In this document: positions 15,572 through 23,552 of the stretch, one piece after another
Layout of the letters: each line of letters opens with the position of its first letter
Position numbering within the stretch: the first letter of the stretch is position 1
Source of the DNA: a bacterium
GTDB taxonomy: Bacteria; UBP6; UBA1177; JAKLFG01
Direction: 5' to 3'
Assembly (NCBI GenBank): GCA_029573155.1
Contig: JAKQHE010000097.1
Location: 1-32,982 of the forward strand
DNA length: 32,982 bases
Notes under the pieces: model-generated
The model's database searches: none
What the model saw: the letters and a program-made list of their open reading frames with translations, nothing else
What the model was told of the DNA's origin: nothing
Made by a program: the position numbers and the translations under genes

Positions 15572-18045
15572 TGCACCTTCATCTGTGATGGATCGACGAC
15601 ATCCTTCTCTTCGACCGTCGTGGTCGGCTCGGTGCCTGCGACGAAATGCATCATGCGCCCCGTCTCGCTCACGAGTCCGGTCCGGCGGTCTATCTGTACC
15701 GACACGATGCCCGGCGGCCGCCGGAAATCGGTCTTGGGGAAGTTCGCGAGATAGCGGCCCATGAAATCCATCCAGATCGGCAGGGCCGCCTTGGAGCCCG
15801 ACTCGCTGGGGCCGAGCGTGACGCCGTGCTGGTCGTTGCCTACCCAGACGCCGGCGATGATGTCGGGCGAGAAACCGACGAACCAGGCATCGAGACTGTC
15901 GTTGGTCGTGCCGGTCTTGCCGCCGAGGTTACGACCGAGCGACGAGGCCCGTGACGAGGTGCCGTAGGTCGAAGCGTCCTGCAGTATCCTGGTCATGATA
16001 TAGGCGGTCTGCGGGGACATGTTCTGCTCCTCCGGTCGCTGCGAGAAGGCGATGAGCCGCTCCAGTTTCTCCGGTCCCGACAGGAACGGATCGTAGAACA
16101 CCGTGTTGTTCTCGAGCAGGTTCCCCTCGCGATCGGTCACCTTGCGGATATAGGTGGTGTAAGGCCGCTTGCCCTGATTGGGGAAGTGCGAGAAGGCGTC
16201 GGTCAGTTCGTCGAGCGTAAGACAGGACGATCCGAGCACCGTGCCGTACTCGGGGCGCAGGACGCTCTTTATCCCCAGTTTCTTGGCGAAATCGAGCCCG
16301 TAAGGTATGCCGATGTCCATGAACATCCTGACCGCCGGCGCGTTCATCGACAGGACGATCGCCTCCCACAGCGTCACCTCTCCCTTGAAGGTCTCGTCAT
16401 GGTTCTCCGGCTTGAAGTTGAGGTCGGTGATGGCGACCGGCGCATCGAGCAGCATAGTGGCGGCGGTGAATCTGAATTTCCGGTCGGCGTCCTTCTGCTC
16501 GAGTGCGCCGGCGTAGAATATCGGCTTCATCGCCGAGCCGGGCTGGCGACACGCCTGTGTGGTGCGGTCGAACTCGCTCTGCTCGAAATCGTAGCCGCCC
16601 ATCACGGCGCGGATGTAGCCGGAATAGGGGTCCTTGACGATGGCGCCGCCCTGCGGCACCGGCAACTGTTCGAGCGCGAAGAAAAAATTCCGGGGAAGCG
16701 GCAGGTCGGTCCGCCGGTGGTCGAGTTCCTCGATGACCCCCTGTTCGTCGGTCGCCCGGACGAGGATGACATCGCCCGGCTTCAGCACCTGATCGGTCGA
16801 AGCGATGTTCGCCCAGCCGCCGAGCGGATTGTGGGGCCGCGCCCACTGCATGTGCTTGAGGTGAAGCGGTCGTTTCACCGCGCCGACCTGCACGGTCGCC
16901 TTATCCTTGGCTGTGTCGAGCACCACCCCTTGGTAGAGCGTGCCGCGCCGGATGGTGAGATCGGATATGTCGCCGAAAGAACGACGGTGTCGCTCAAGGT
17001 AGCGGTCACGGTCCTTTTCAAGGTCGATATGATAGAGCGGGCCGGTGTAGCCCTGTCGCCGCGAAAGCGCCCGCAGGCCGGTGTAGAGCGACTCGTCGAG
17101 TATCTGAGAGGCGCGGACATCGACGGTCGTTGAGGCGACGAGCCCCTCGTCGTACAGGCGGTCGTTGCCGTAGGCCGTCTGCAGGTGGCGGCGCACCTTC
17201 TCGCTGAAGTAGGGGGCCTTGTCGAGGAATATCTCCTTCATCGGGATGACCGTCATCGGTGTCGCGGCCGCCGCGTCGTACTGTTCCTGCGTGATGTAAC
17301 CGTCGGCGCGCATCCGACCGAGCACATAGTCGCGCCGCTTCTTCGCCTTTTCCGGATTGTTCTTCGGCGACGCCTCGGAGGGATATTTGGGGAGCCCAGC
17401 GAGCGTCGCCATCTCGGCGAGTTCGAGTTCCCACACATGCTTCGAGAAGTAGGTGAGCGCGGCCGACTCGACCCCGTACGCGCCGCTCCCGAGGAATATC
17501 TCGTTGAGGTACAGGTACAGTATCTCCTCTTTAGTGAGCGCGCGCTCCAGTTCCATCGCGAGGAGCATATCCTTGAGTTTGCGGGTGTAGGTCCGCTCGG
17601 TGCCGACGAAGGCCTTCGCGAGTTGCTGGGTGATGGTCGATCCGCCCTGCTTGACGCCGGTGAAGGCGTATTTGAACGCGGCGCGCATGATGGCGACCGG
17701 ATCGATCCCCTTGTGCTTGAAGAACTCGCCGTCCTCGCCGGCGACGAAGGCGAGCGCGAGGAGACACGGGATCTTGTCGTAGGGGACGATGTTGCGGCGG
17801 TTCTCCTTGTAGAACTCGGCGATGAGTTGGCCGTCGTAAGCGTAGACCTTGGTCCCCTGCGCCGGCTTGTAGTCGGCTATCGTCTCGATGTGCGGTATCT
17901 GGGACTTGAGGTAGCGGTACCCGAAGATCGCGCCGATGAGAGCGATGATCCCGAAGATCGCGAGACCTATCACGACGGCCCGGAATGTCCGGCCTGCCCC
18001 CCCTTTCTTTCTCATCAGGCCTGCCACGCTCGTCCTCTTCCTCAT
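15568..18045 (-). CDS. mrcA: Penicillin-binding protein 1A (GT51 transglycosylase/transpeptidase)
   Basis: GT51 motifs EDGEFFKHKGIDP and GGSTITQQLAK; transpeptidase GSAMKP, SMN, KTGTTND. Confidence 0.94.
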   Translation of the reverse strand: MRKRTSVAGLMRKKGGAGRTFRAVVIGLAIFGIIALIGAIFGYRYLKSQIPHIETIADYKPAQGTKVYAYDGQLIAEFYKENRRNIVPYDKIPCLLALAFVAGEDGEFFKHKGIDPVAIMRAAFKYAFTGVKQGGSTITQQLAKAFVGTERTYTRKLKDMLLAMELERALTKEEILYLYLNEIFLGSGAYGVESAALTYFSKHVWELELAEMATLAGLPKYPSEASPKNNPEKAKKRRDYVLGRMRADGYITQEQYDAAAATPMTVIPMKEIFLDKAPYFSEKVRRHLQTAYGNDRLYDEGLVASTTVDVRASQILDESLYTGLRALSRRQGYTGPLYHIDLEKDRDRYLERHRRSFGDISDLTIRRGTLYQGVVLDTAKDKATVQVGAVKRPLHLKHMQWARPHNPLGGWANIASTDQVLKPGDVILVRATDEQGVIEELDHRRTDLPLPRNFFFALEQLPVPQGGAIVKDPYSGYIRAVMGGYDFEQSEFDRTTQACRQPGSAMKPIFYAGALEQKDADRKFRFTAATMLLDAPVAITDLNFKPENHDETFKGEVTLWEAIVLSMNAPAVRMFMDIGIPYGLDFAKKLGIKSVLRPEYGTVLGSSCLTLDELTDAFSHFPNQGKRPYTTYIRKVTDREGNLLENNTVFYDPFLSGPEKLERLIAFSQRPEEQNMSPQTAYIMTRILQDASTYGTSSRASSLGRNLGGKTGTTNDSLDAWFVGFSPDIIAGVWVGNDQHGVTLGPSESGSKAALPIWMDFMGRYLANFPKTDFRRPPGIVSVQIDRRTGLVSETGRMMHFVAGTEPTTTVEEKDVVDPSQMKVQ

Positions 18046-18473
18046 GCCGGTCTGTCCCGGAAGGCGCGGAACGCCGCCTCATAGCAGGGGCGCTTGAAAT
18101 CTATCACCGCGGCGGTCGCCTCTTCCCGCATCATCCAGCGGAAGGAGCGGAACTCGACGCCCGGCCGGAGAGCGGCCGCGGTATCGGTGAGCCGGAAGAG
18201 CACATAGGTCTGCTCCTGACCGCGAAATCCCCGTTTCGACCGGCGGGGCAGGTCGTACCGGAACGGCCCCGCATGGGCGACGATGGTCACCGCGGCGGCC
18301 GTGAGCCCCGTTTCCTCCTCGAGTTCGCGCCATGCCGCCTGTTGCCAGTCCTCGCCCTTCTCTATGCCTCCCTGCGGCAGTTGCCATGCCCCCGCGATGT
18401 CGCTTCGTTCGCCCATGAGTACGAGCCCGGCGTCGTTCTCGACCACAAGCGCCACATTGCGGCGGTAACTCAT
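18042..18473 (-). CDS. NUDIX hydrolase, RppH-like
   Basis: MSYRRNVALVVENDAGLVLMGERSDIAGAWQLPQGGIEKGEDWQQAAWRELEEETGL (NUDIX box); ATG at 18473, overlapping the queD stop. Confidence 0.88.
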   Translation of the reverse strand: MSYRRNVALVVENDAGLVLMGERSDIAGAWQLPQGGIEKGEDWQQAAWRELEEETGLTAAAVTIVAHAGPFRYDLPRRSKRGFRGQEQTYVLFRLTDTAAALRPGVEFRSFRWMMREEATAAVIDFKRPCYEAAFRAFRDRPA

Positions 18474-18853
18474 CGGTCCCTCTCGGCGATGGCGCACGAT
18501 CTGTCGGATTCCCACACCATCACCCGCTCGACGCGGCAGAGCGGGTCGCGCCGCGCTATCTCGGCCCCGGCGCGTTCGAATATGTAATGTGCGATGTGCT
18601 CCGCGGTCGGATTCTGCGTATCGAAGGGAGGCACCGTGTTGATGTCGTGGTGGTCGAGCGGTTCGAGGATGCGGGCGAGCGCCGCGTCTATCTCCTTGAA
18701 GTCCATCACGAAGCCGTCGGCGGTCAGTTCGTCGCGGCCGACATACAGCCGCACCCGCCAGTTGTGGCCGTGCAGGTTCTCGCACTTGCCGCGATATTCT
18801 CGCAGGTGGTGCGCCGCCGAAAAGGTCGCCTCGCGATATACCGAAACACGCAT
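18470..18853 (-). CDS. queD: 6-carboxy-5,6,7,8-tetrahydropterin synthase family (QueD/PTPS)
   Basis: MRVSVYREATFSAAHHLREYRGKCENLHGHNWRVRLYVG...DFKEIDAAL...LDHHDIN...PTAEHIAHYIF; start assigned at 18853, downstream of the ORF track start. Confidence 0.92.
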   Translation of the reverse strand: MRVSVYREATFSAAHHLREYRGKCENLHGHNWRVRLYVGRDELTADGFVMDFKEIDAALARILEPLDHHDINTVPPFDTQNPTAEHIAHYIFERAGAEIARRDPLCRVERVMVWESDRSCAIAERDR

Positions 18854-18957
18854 GGTCCGCTCCGGGTCCTCGGTCCTTACTTTCTTTGCCGGGGCGACCT
18901 TACCACAGATACCGCGCCGTTGCAACTTTACTCGCCGGTGCGAGAGAGTGCTTTTGC

Positions 18958-18985
18958 TTGACATGGTTTTTATGAAAGATAGAAT
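18958..18985 (+). promoter_or_regulatory. Putative sigma70-type promoter for the S1 protease gene
   Basis: TTGACA (18958-18963), 16 bp, TAGAAT (18980-18985). Confidence 0.6.
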
Positions 18986-19023
18986 GCGGGGTTTGAGGGA
19001 CATGGATCGCACGGGGGTGTGTT

Positions 19024-20376
19024 ATGAGAAAAGCCTTGACGGCGTTATCCCTGGTATCTTTTGCTTTTTTTCTCTACGGGAACGACTGGCCCGACACCAT
19101 CGTCAACGGACAGGAAACCGACTACGCAAAATACCAAGGAGTCGTTGCTTTGATAATGGACACTACAGCAGGAATGGGGCTTTGCACAGCCACTTTGATT
19201 GATCCGGAGGTTCTTTTAACCGCTGGGCATTGCGTCTATAACCGAGAAGGCGATGATTTGATATTGGACGCTGTAAGTGATCCGTCGTTGTTGACTATTT
19301 ATAACGGGGCTAAAATCTCATCATCCCCATCCATAGCTCAGGCTACACAAGTTATTAAACATCCTGATTGGGATGGTTATTTGGAAACGCTAGGCTATAA
19401 AGATGACCTATCCTTGATAAAATTGGACCGACGCATAACCGAGCTGGAGATATATGGTTTGCGACAAGAACCCCAATCAGAGGTAGGGGACACCGGAGTT
19501 ATTGTCGGCTATGGTGTGACTTCCGATACCGCCAGTGATTCCGGCGTACATAGATGGGGCACAGCAGAAATCCTAGAGTATTGGAACAGTGCGTTCGGAA
19601 AAGACCTTGTGGTCGGAAACCCGTCAAGTGGTTGTTTTGGTGATTCGGGAGGGCCATTTTTCACCGTTCAGAACGGCAGGACAGTTATCGAGGGAGTTAC
19701 TTCCTATGGTGGCGATTGTTCCCCGGAAGAGGGAGGTCACTATATGCCAACTCTTGCTTTTATGGACTTCATTAACGAAGCCTTTCAGTCTCTGACCGGT
19801 CATGGCCTCGACCAGATCTGCGGCAACGGTATTAGGGAATCGGGAGAGACTTGCGATGGCGACAGTGTCGATTGTGGCATACTTGGCCCTTATGCGTCGG
19901 GCACGAGTGCTCCTTGTAACAACGATTGTTCAGGGTATCTCACCACTGTTTGCAATGAGGTGATCTGTGGTGACGGCATCAGAGAAGGAACAGAAATCTG
20001 TGACCGAGACTCACAATCATGCGACAAATTCGGTGATTACGCCGACTGGCTCTGGGCGCCCTGCCAAAGCGATTGCATGGGATTTGACACCACTTACTGT
20101 TGGGATGCCGCCAAGGCCACCTGCGGGAACGGTATGTTGGAGGGCTTGGAGGAATGCGACGATGGCAATTTGAATGACAACGATGATTGCACAGCATCGT
20201 GCAAAAACGCATATTGTGGTGACGGGATAATAAACACATTAAGAGAGGAATGTGATTGGGCGGAAAAAACATATCAAGGTTTCTTTTGCACCGCTGATTG
20301 TGCAAAAGCTTTTAGTGATGATCAAGACGAAAATAACAGTGGCAGCGGCGGTGGTTGCTCCCTTTCAACTCTTTAG
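19024..20376 (+). CDS. Secreted chymotrypsin-family (S1) serine protease with C-terminal Myxococcus-type Cys-rich repeats
   Basis: IVNGQ mature-type N-terminus; LLTAGHC (His), DLSLIKLD (Asp), SGCFGDSGGPFF (Ser); then repeats CGNGIRESGETCDG..., CGDGIREGTEICD..., CGNGMLEGLEECDDGNLNDNDDCTASCKNAYCGDGIIN (DUF4215-like). Confidence 0.92.
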   Translation: MRKALTALSLVSFAFFLYGNDWPDTIVNGQETDYAKYQGVVALIMDTTAGMGLCTATLIDPEVLLTAGHCVYNREGDDLILDAVSDPSLLTIYNGAKISSSPSIAQATQVIKHPDWDGYLETLGYKDDLSLIKLDRRITELEIYGLRQEPQSEVGDTGVIVGYGVTSDTASDSGVHRWGTAEILEYWNSAFGKDLVVGNPSSGCFGDSGGPFFTVQNGRTVIEGVTSYGGDCSPEEGGHYMPTLAFMDFINEAFQSLTGHGLDQICGNGIRESGETCDGDSVDCGILGPYASGTSAPCNNDCSGYLTTVCNEVICGDGIREGTEICDRDSQSCDKFGDYADWLWAPCQSDCMGFDTTYCWDAAKATCGNGMLEGLEECDDGNLNDNDDCTASCKNAYCGDGIINTLREECDWAEKTYQGFFCTADCAKAFSDDQDENNSGSGGGCSLSTL

Positions 20377-20418
20377 CGCATAAGGTACCGGAGCGGAATC
20401 TTTCTTTCAGCCACTCCG

Positions 20419-20709
20419 TTACAACTCCCGACCGTCCCGCGCCACCTTCGCGGCGAGCGTCGGATCGGTGTCGGGTCGCATCTCGAGGAGATCTATTTTG
20501 TAGATGATGTCGAGCCCGTCGAGTTCGGCGGCGAGCATCGCGATGCGGTCGGTGGCCCCTTCCTTCGGCCAGACGGCTATGTCGATGTCCGAATTGGGAC
20601 GATGGTCGCCCCGCGCCCGCGAGCCGTACACGACCGCCTTTGCCAGAGGATACTTCGCCAGCACGGCCCGTATCTCGGCAAGCACCTTGTCGGGAAGTCC
20701 GAAATTCAC
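20419..20709 (-). CDS. MNT-type minimal nucleotidyltransferase (HI0073/MntA-like)
   Basis: GSRARGDHRPNSDIDIAV fits GSX10DXD; GTG start at 20709 overlaps the upstream gene's stop. The ORF track start (20964) is out in the neighbouring gene. Confidence 0.85.
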   Translation of the reverse strand: MNFGLPDKVLAEIRAVLAKYPLAKAVVYGSRARGDHRPNSDIDIAVWPKEGATDRIAMLAAELDGLDIIYKIDLLEMRPDTDPTLAAKVARDGREL

Positions 20710-21107
20710 GCGATCTTCTCCGCCGCAAGATGTTCGATGAGTGTGCGCAGGGCGTTGGCGTGGGCGTTCTTGATGCGGTCGTATATCTGAGCGGCCATGT
20801 CCTCCTTGTAGATGTGGGTCGTCAGATTGCGGTCGCGCAACATCTGCATGAACGCCTCGCCGTCCGAAACGATACCCGCCGCGAAGGCACCCTGCAGGAC
20901 ATCGCGCGGCGCGGCGACGGTGGCGAGTCCCTTGTGATCGAGCAGGAGTTTCAGCGTCTTCCATGTTAATTCGAAGGTGAACTCGAACCGCTGGATGACG
21001 CCGTCCATGATGACCGCGTCGGTCACCGGGACCGCGAGCGCCTCCTCGAGTCGAGAGAATGCTTTTTGCAATTCGGCGAACCGTTCCTGAAAGCGTTCAT
21101 TCGTCAC
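20706..21107 (-). CDS. HI0074/HEPN-family nucleotidyltransferase partner protein
   Basis: FEFTFELTWKTLKLLLDHKG...PRDVLQGAFAAGIVSDGEAFMQMLRDRNLTTHIYKEDMAAQIYDRI; RNLTTHIY fits RX4HXY; GTG at 21107 with RBS gaaggagg. Confidence 0.86.
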   Translation of the reverse strand: MTNERFQERFAELQKAFSRLEEALAVPVTDAVIMDGVIQRFEFTFELTWKTLKLLLDHKGLATVAAPRDVLQGAFAAGIVSDGEAFMQMLRDRNLTTHIYKEDMAAQIYDRIKNAHANALRTLIEHLAAEKIA

Positions 21108-21197
21108 CGGCCCCTCCTTCTGCGCGAAACCGTCCCGCCGCTCCTTCGGCGGCCACCGAACCTTTCTACATCCTTTTTCCCCGCAAGACAAGAAAAG

Positions 21198-21225
21198 TTG
21201 CGCAATCGAACGGCCGTGCTATAAT
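21198..21225 (+). promoter_or_regulatory. Putative sigma70-type promoter for the lipoprotein-add unit
   Basis: TTGCGC (21198-21203), 16 bp, TATAAT (21220-21225). Confidence 0.5.
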
Positions 21226-21261
21226 CGGCCCGTTACCACGCATCCCGAGACGGAGGTTCCC

Positions 21262-21918
21262 GTGACACGAAGGTTGTGCCTCATGCTGGCGCCGCTCGTT
21301 CTCCTGATCTGCGCGGCCTGCAGCGAGGAGCCGAAGGACGACATCGGCAAGTACGACTATCTCAACGACCTGACCAGTTACTACAACGACGATGTCTATC
21401 CCGAATACCCCGACGAGGACGCACCGCCGGAGAAGGTGTGGCAGGCCCGCTTCCAGTTCTACGGCATCATCAACGCCGAGAACACCCCGACCGCCGATCT
21501 CCAGTTCGGCGACGGGCGGCTGACCTACCTCAACGAGGCGCTGGAGGAGACCGTCTACATCGGCGCGCTCTGGGTCATGAAGAAGAACATCAACAACAGC
21601 GCCGGCTTCTCCATCCCGCTCCTGCAGGTATTCTTCACCGACCACCTGCAGGACGGCGAGGCGACCACCTTCGTTCTGCAACTCGACGGCTCGTCGATGA
21701 CCAAGAAGGAGGTGTTCTACCTCAACAACGACAAACTCTACCTGACCGAAACGACCCGCACCGACGGCGAGATAGCGCAGATATGCTTCGAGCGGGAGGC
21801 GCTCGAGGGGCGCGTGAACCTCTTCTCGAGCAGTATCCGCGACGGCGAGCCGCTCCACCTCGACGGGTACGCCGACCTGCGCGTCATGGACCCGGTCGAG
21901 TGCAAGGTGCTCGAGTGA
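21262..21918 (+). CDS. Hypothetical lipoprotein with acidic linker
   Basis: GTG start; lipobox LLICAAC; acidic/Tyr-rich DDIGKYDYLNDLTSYYNDDVYPEYPDEDAPPEK; no named domain recognised. Confidence 0.8.
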   Translation: MTRRLCLMLAPLVLLICAACSEEPKDDIGKYDYLNDLTSYYNDDVYPEYPDEDAPPEKVWQARFQFYGIINAENTPTADLQFGDGRLTYLNEALEETVYIGALWVMKKNINNSAGFSIPLLQVFFTDHLQDGEATTFVLQLDGSSMTKKEVFYLNNDKLYLTETTRTDGEIAQICFEREALEGRVNLFSSSIRDGEPLHLDGYADLRVMDPVECKVLE

Positions 21919-22994
21919 GCGTCGCCGCGCCGCGTCCGTTCGATCGCGATTTCTTCCGCTCCCTGCCCAAGACCGACCTTCATGTGCACCTCGACGGCTC
22001 GCTCCGCCCGCTGACGATACTCGAACTCGCCGAGCGGCAGAAGGTCGATCTCGGCGCGCGCGACCTCGACGGGCTGAAACATCTCATCGGCCCGGGGAAG
22101 GTACACGCGTCGCTCAACGACTACCTCAAGGGCTTCGAGACGACGCTCAAGGTGTTGCAGGAGGAAGAGGGGCTTTACCGCGCCGCCTATGAACTGGCCG
22201 AGGACAGCGCGAAGGAAGGGGTCACCTACCTCGAGGTGCGCTATTCGCCGGTGCTCCACACGCAGAAAGGCCTGCCGCTCACGACGATCGTCGAGTCGGT
22301 CCTGCACGGCCTGCGCGACGCGAAGCGCGATCTCGGCATACTTTCCGGCGTCATCATCTGCGGCATCCGCAACATATCGCCCGCGGTGAGTCTGCGGATG
22401 GCCGAACTCGCCGTCGCCTTCAAGAACAAGGGGGTGGTCGGCTTCGACCTCGCGGGGGCCGAACTCAACTACCCGGCGCGCGATCATCTCGGCGCCTTCT
22501 CGCTCATCCTGTCGAACAACGTGAATGTCACGATACATGCCGGCGAGGCCTACGGGCCCGACAGCATCCATCAGGCGCTCCACTACTGCGGCGCGCACCG
22601 CATCGGCCACGGGACACGGCTCCGCGAGGACGGCGATCTGCTCAACTATGTCAACGACCACCGTATCCCGCTCGAGGTGTGTCTCTCGTCGAACGCGCAG
22701 ACCGGCGCGGTGAAGCGGATAGAGGACCACCCGTTCCCGTTCTACCTCGATCTCGGCCTGCGCGTCACGCTCAACACCGACAATCTGCTCATCACCGACA
22801 CGACCATGACCGACGAGTATCTCAAGGCGTACCGGCTGTTCGGTCTCGCGCCGCAGCAGATACTCGACCTCGTGATAAACGGCGTGAAATCGGCCTTTGT
22901 GCCTTATCATCAGAAGCGCGATATGCTCCGTGCGGCCAAGAAAAAAACGATAGACCTTATCAACAGTTATGCCGGAACGACCATAATTTGCTGA
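21915..22994 (+). CDS. add: Adenosine deaminase
   Basis: LPKTDLHVHLDGSLRPLTILELA; ITIHAGEAYG-like VTIHAGEAYGPDSIHQALHYCGAHRIGHGTRL; VCLSSNAQTGAV; LNTDNLLITDTTMTDEY. GTG start at 21915 overlaps the upstream stop. Confidence 0.95.
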   Translation: MSVAAPRPFDRDFFRSLPKTDLHVHLDGSLRPLTILELAERQKVDLGARDLDGLKHLIGPGKVHASLNDYLKGFETTLKVLQEEEGLYRAAYELAEDSAKEGVTYLEVRYSPVLHTQKGLPLTTIVESVLHGLRDAKRDLGILSGVIICGIRNISPAVSLRMAELAVAFKNKGVVGFDLAGAELNYPARDHLGAFSLILSNNVNVTIHAGEAYGPDSIHQALHYCGAHRIGHGTRLREDGDLLNYVNDHRIPLEVCLSSNAQTGAVKRIEDHPFPFYLDLGLRVTLNTDNLLITDTTMTDEYLKAYRLFGLAPQQILDLVINGVKSAFVPYHQKRDMLRAAKKKTIDLINSYAGTTIIC

Positions 22995-23035
22995 TAGCGA
23001 CTGAAAAAAACTTCATCGATACCGGCACGATTTTC

Positions 23036-23075
23036 TTGATTTCCGCATACGGACGGCGCATACTGCCCCCGTCCG
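23036..23075 (+). promoter_or_regulatory. Putative hup promoter overlapped by an inverted repeat
   Basis: TTGATT (23036-23041), 17 bp, CATACT (23059-23064); CGGACGG (23050-23056) / CCGTCCG (23069-23075) arms bracket the -10. Confidence 0.45.
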
Positions 23076-23112
23076 GCTTTCGTTTTTTTTAACTTTTTTT
23101 CTGGAGGAGAAC

Positions 23113-23415
23113 ATGGCCAAGAAGATCGTCGCCGCGACGAAGAACGATTTCATCAAGGCGATCAAGGAGAACATGGCGAAGGAGATCAACCTGACCAACG
23201 ATCAGGTCAAGGCGCTGTACGAGACCTTCGTGCAGATCGTGAAGGACACCGTGAACGCCGAGAACAAACTCGTCCTCAGCGGCTTCGGCACCTTCAAGAA
23301 ACGCAACCTCAAGGCGCGCAAGGGTGTCAACCCGAAGACCGGCCAGAAGATCCAGATCAAGGCCTCGAAGACCGTGTCGTTCAAAGCGGCCGGCGCGTTC
23401 AAGAAGGCGCTCTGA
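23113..23415 (+). CDS. hup: HU-family DNA-binding protein
   Basis: MAKKIVAATKNDFIKAIKENM...LVLSGFGTFKKRNLKARKGVNPKTGQKIQIKASKTVSFKAAGAFKKAL; ATG preceded by ctggaggagaac. Confidence 0.95.
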   Translation: MAKKIVAATKNDFIKAIKENMAKEINLTNDQVKALYETFVQIVKDTVNAENKLVLSGFGTFKKRNLKARKGVNPKTGQKIQIKASKTVSFKAAGAFKKAL

Positions 23416-23441
23416 TCCGATCTCTCGCTCCCGCTTTCACG

Positions 23442-23473
23442 GGGCCGCTCCGCAGGGGGCGGCCCTTTTTTTT
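23442..23473 (+). terminator. Strong intrinsic terminator of hup
   Basis: GGGCCGCTCC-gcag-GGGGCGGCCC (10-bp stem with one T-G wobble) followed by T8. Confidence 0.9.
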
Positions 23474-23488
23474 CGCCCGGTCGTTCAA

Positions 23489-23516
23489 TTGACAATCATC
23501 CCCGTTACGGTATAGT
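23489..23516 (+). promoter_or_regulatory. Putative sigma70-type promoter for purM
   Basis: TTGACA (23489-23494), 16 bp, TATAGT (23511-23516). Confidence 0.6.
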
Positions 23517-23552
23517 GGGGCGGCTCGATCATTCATTCAGAGGAGAGGTCGC

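Noticed and set aside
14642-15754. 370-aa plus-strand ORF opposite murJ.
   Set aside because: Highly charged antisense translation; murJ is unambiguous on the minus strand.
20376-20440. Possible frameshift truncating a transmembrane sorting tail of the S1 protease.
   Set aside because: The downstream plus-strand frame I translated shows no hydrophobic helix, so there is no remnant to support a recent frameshift.
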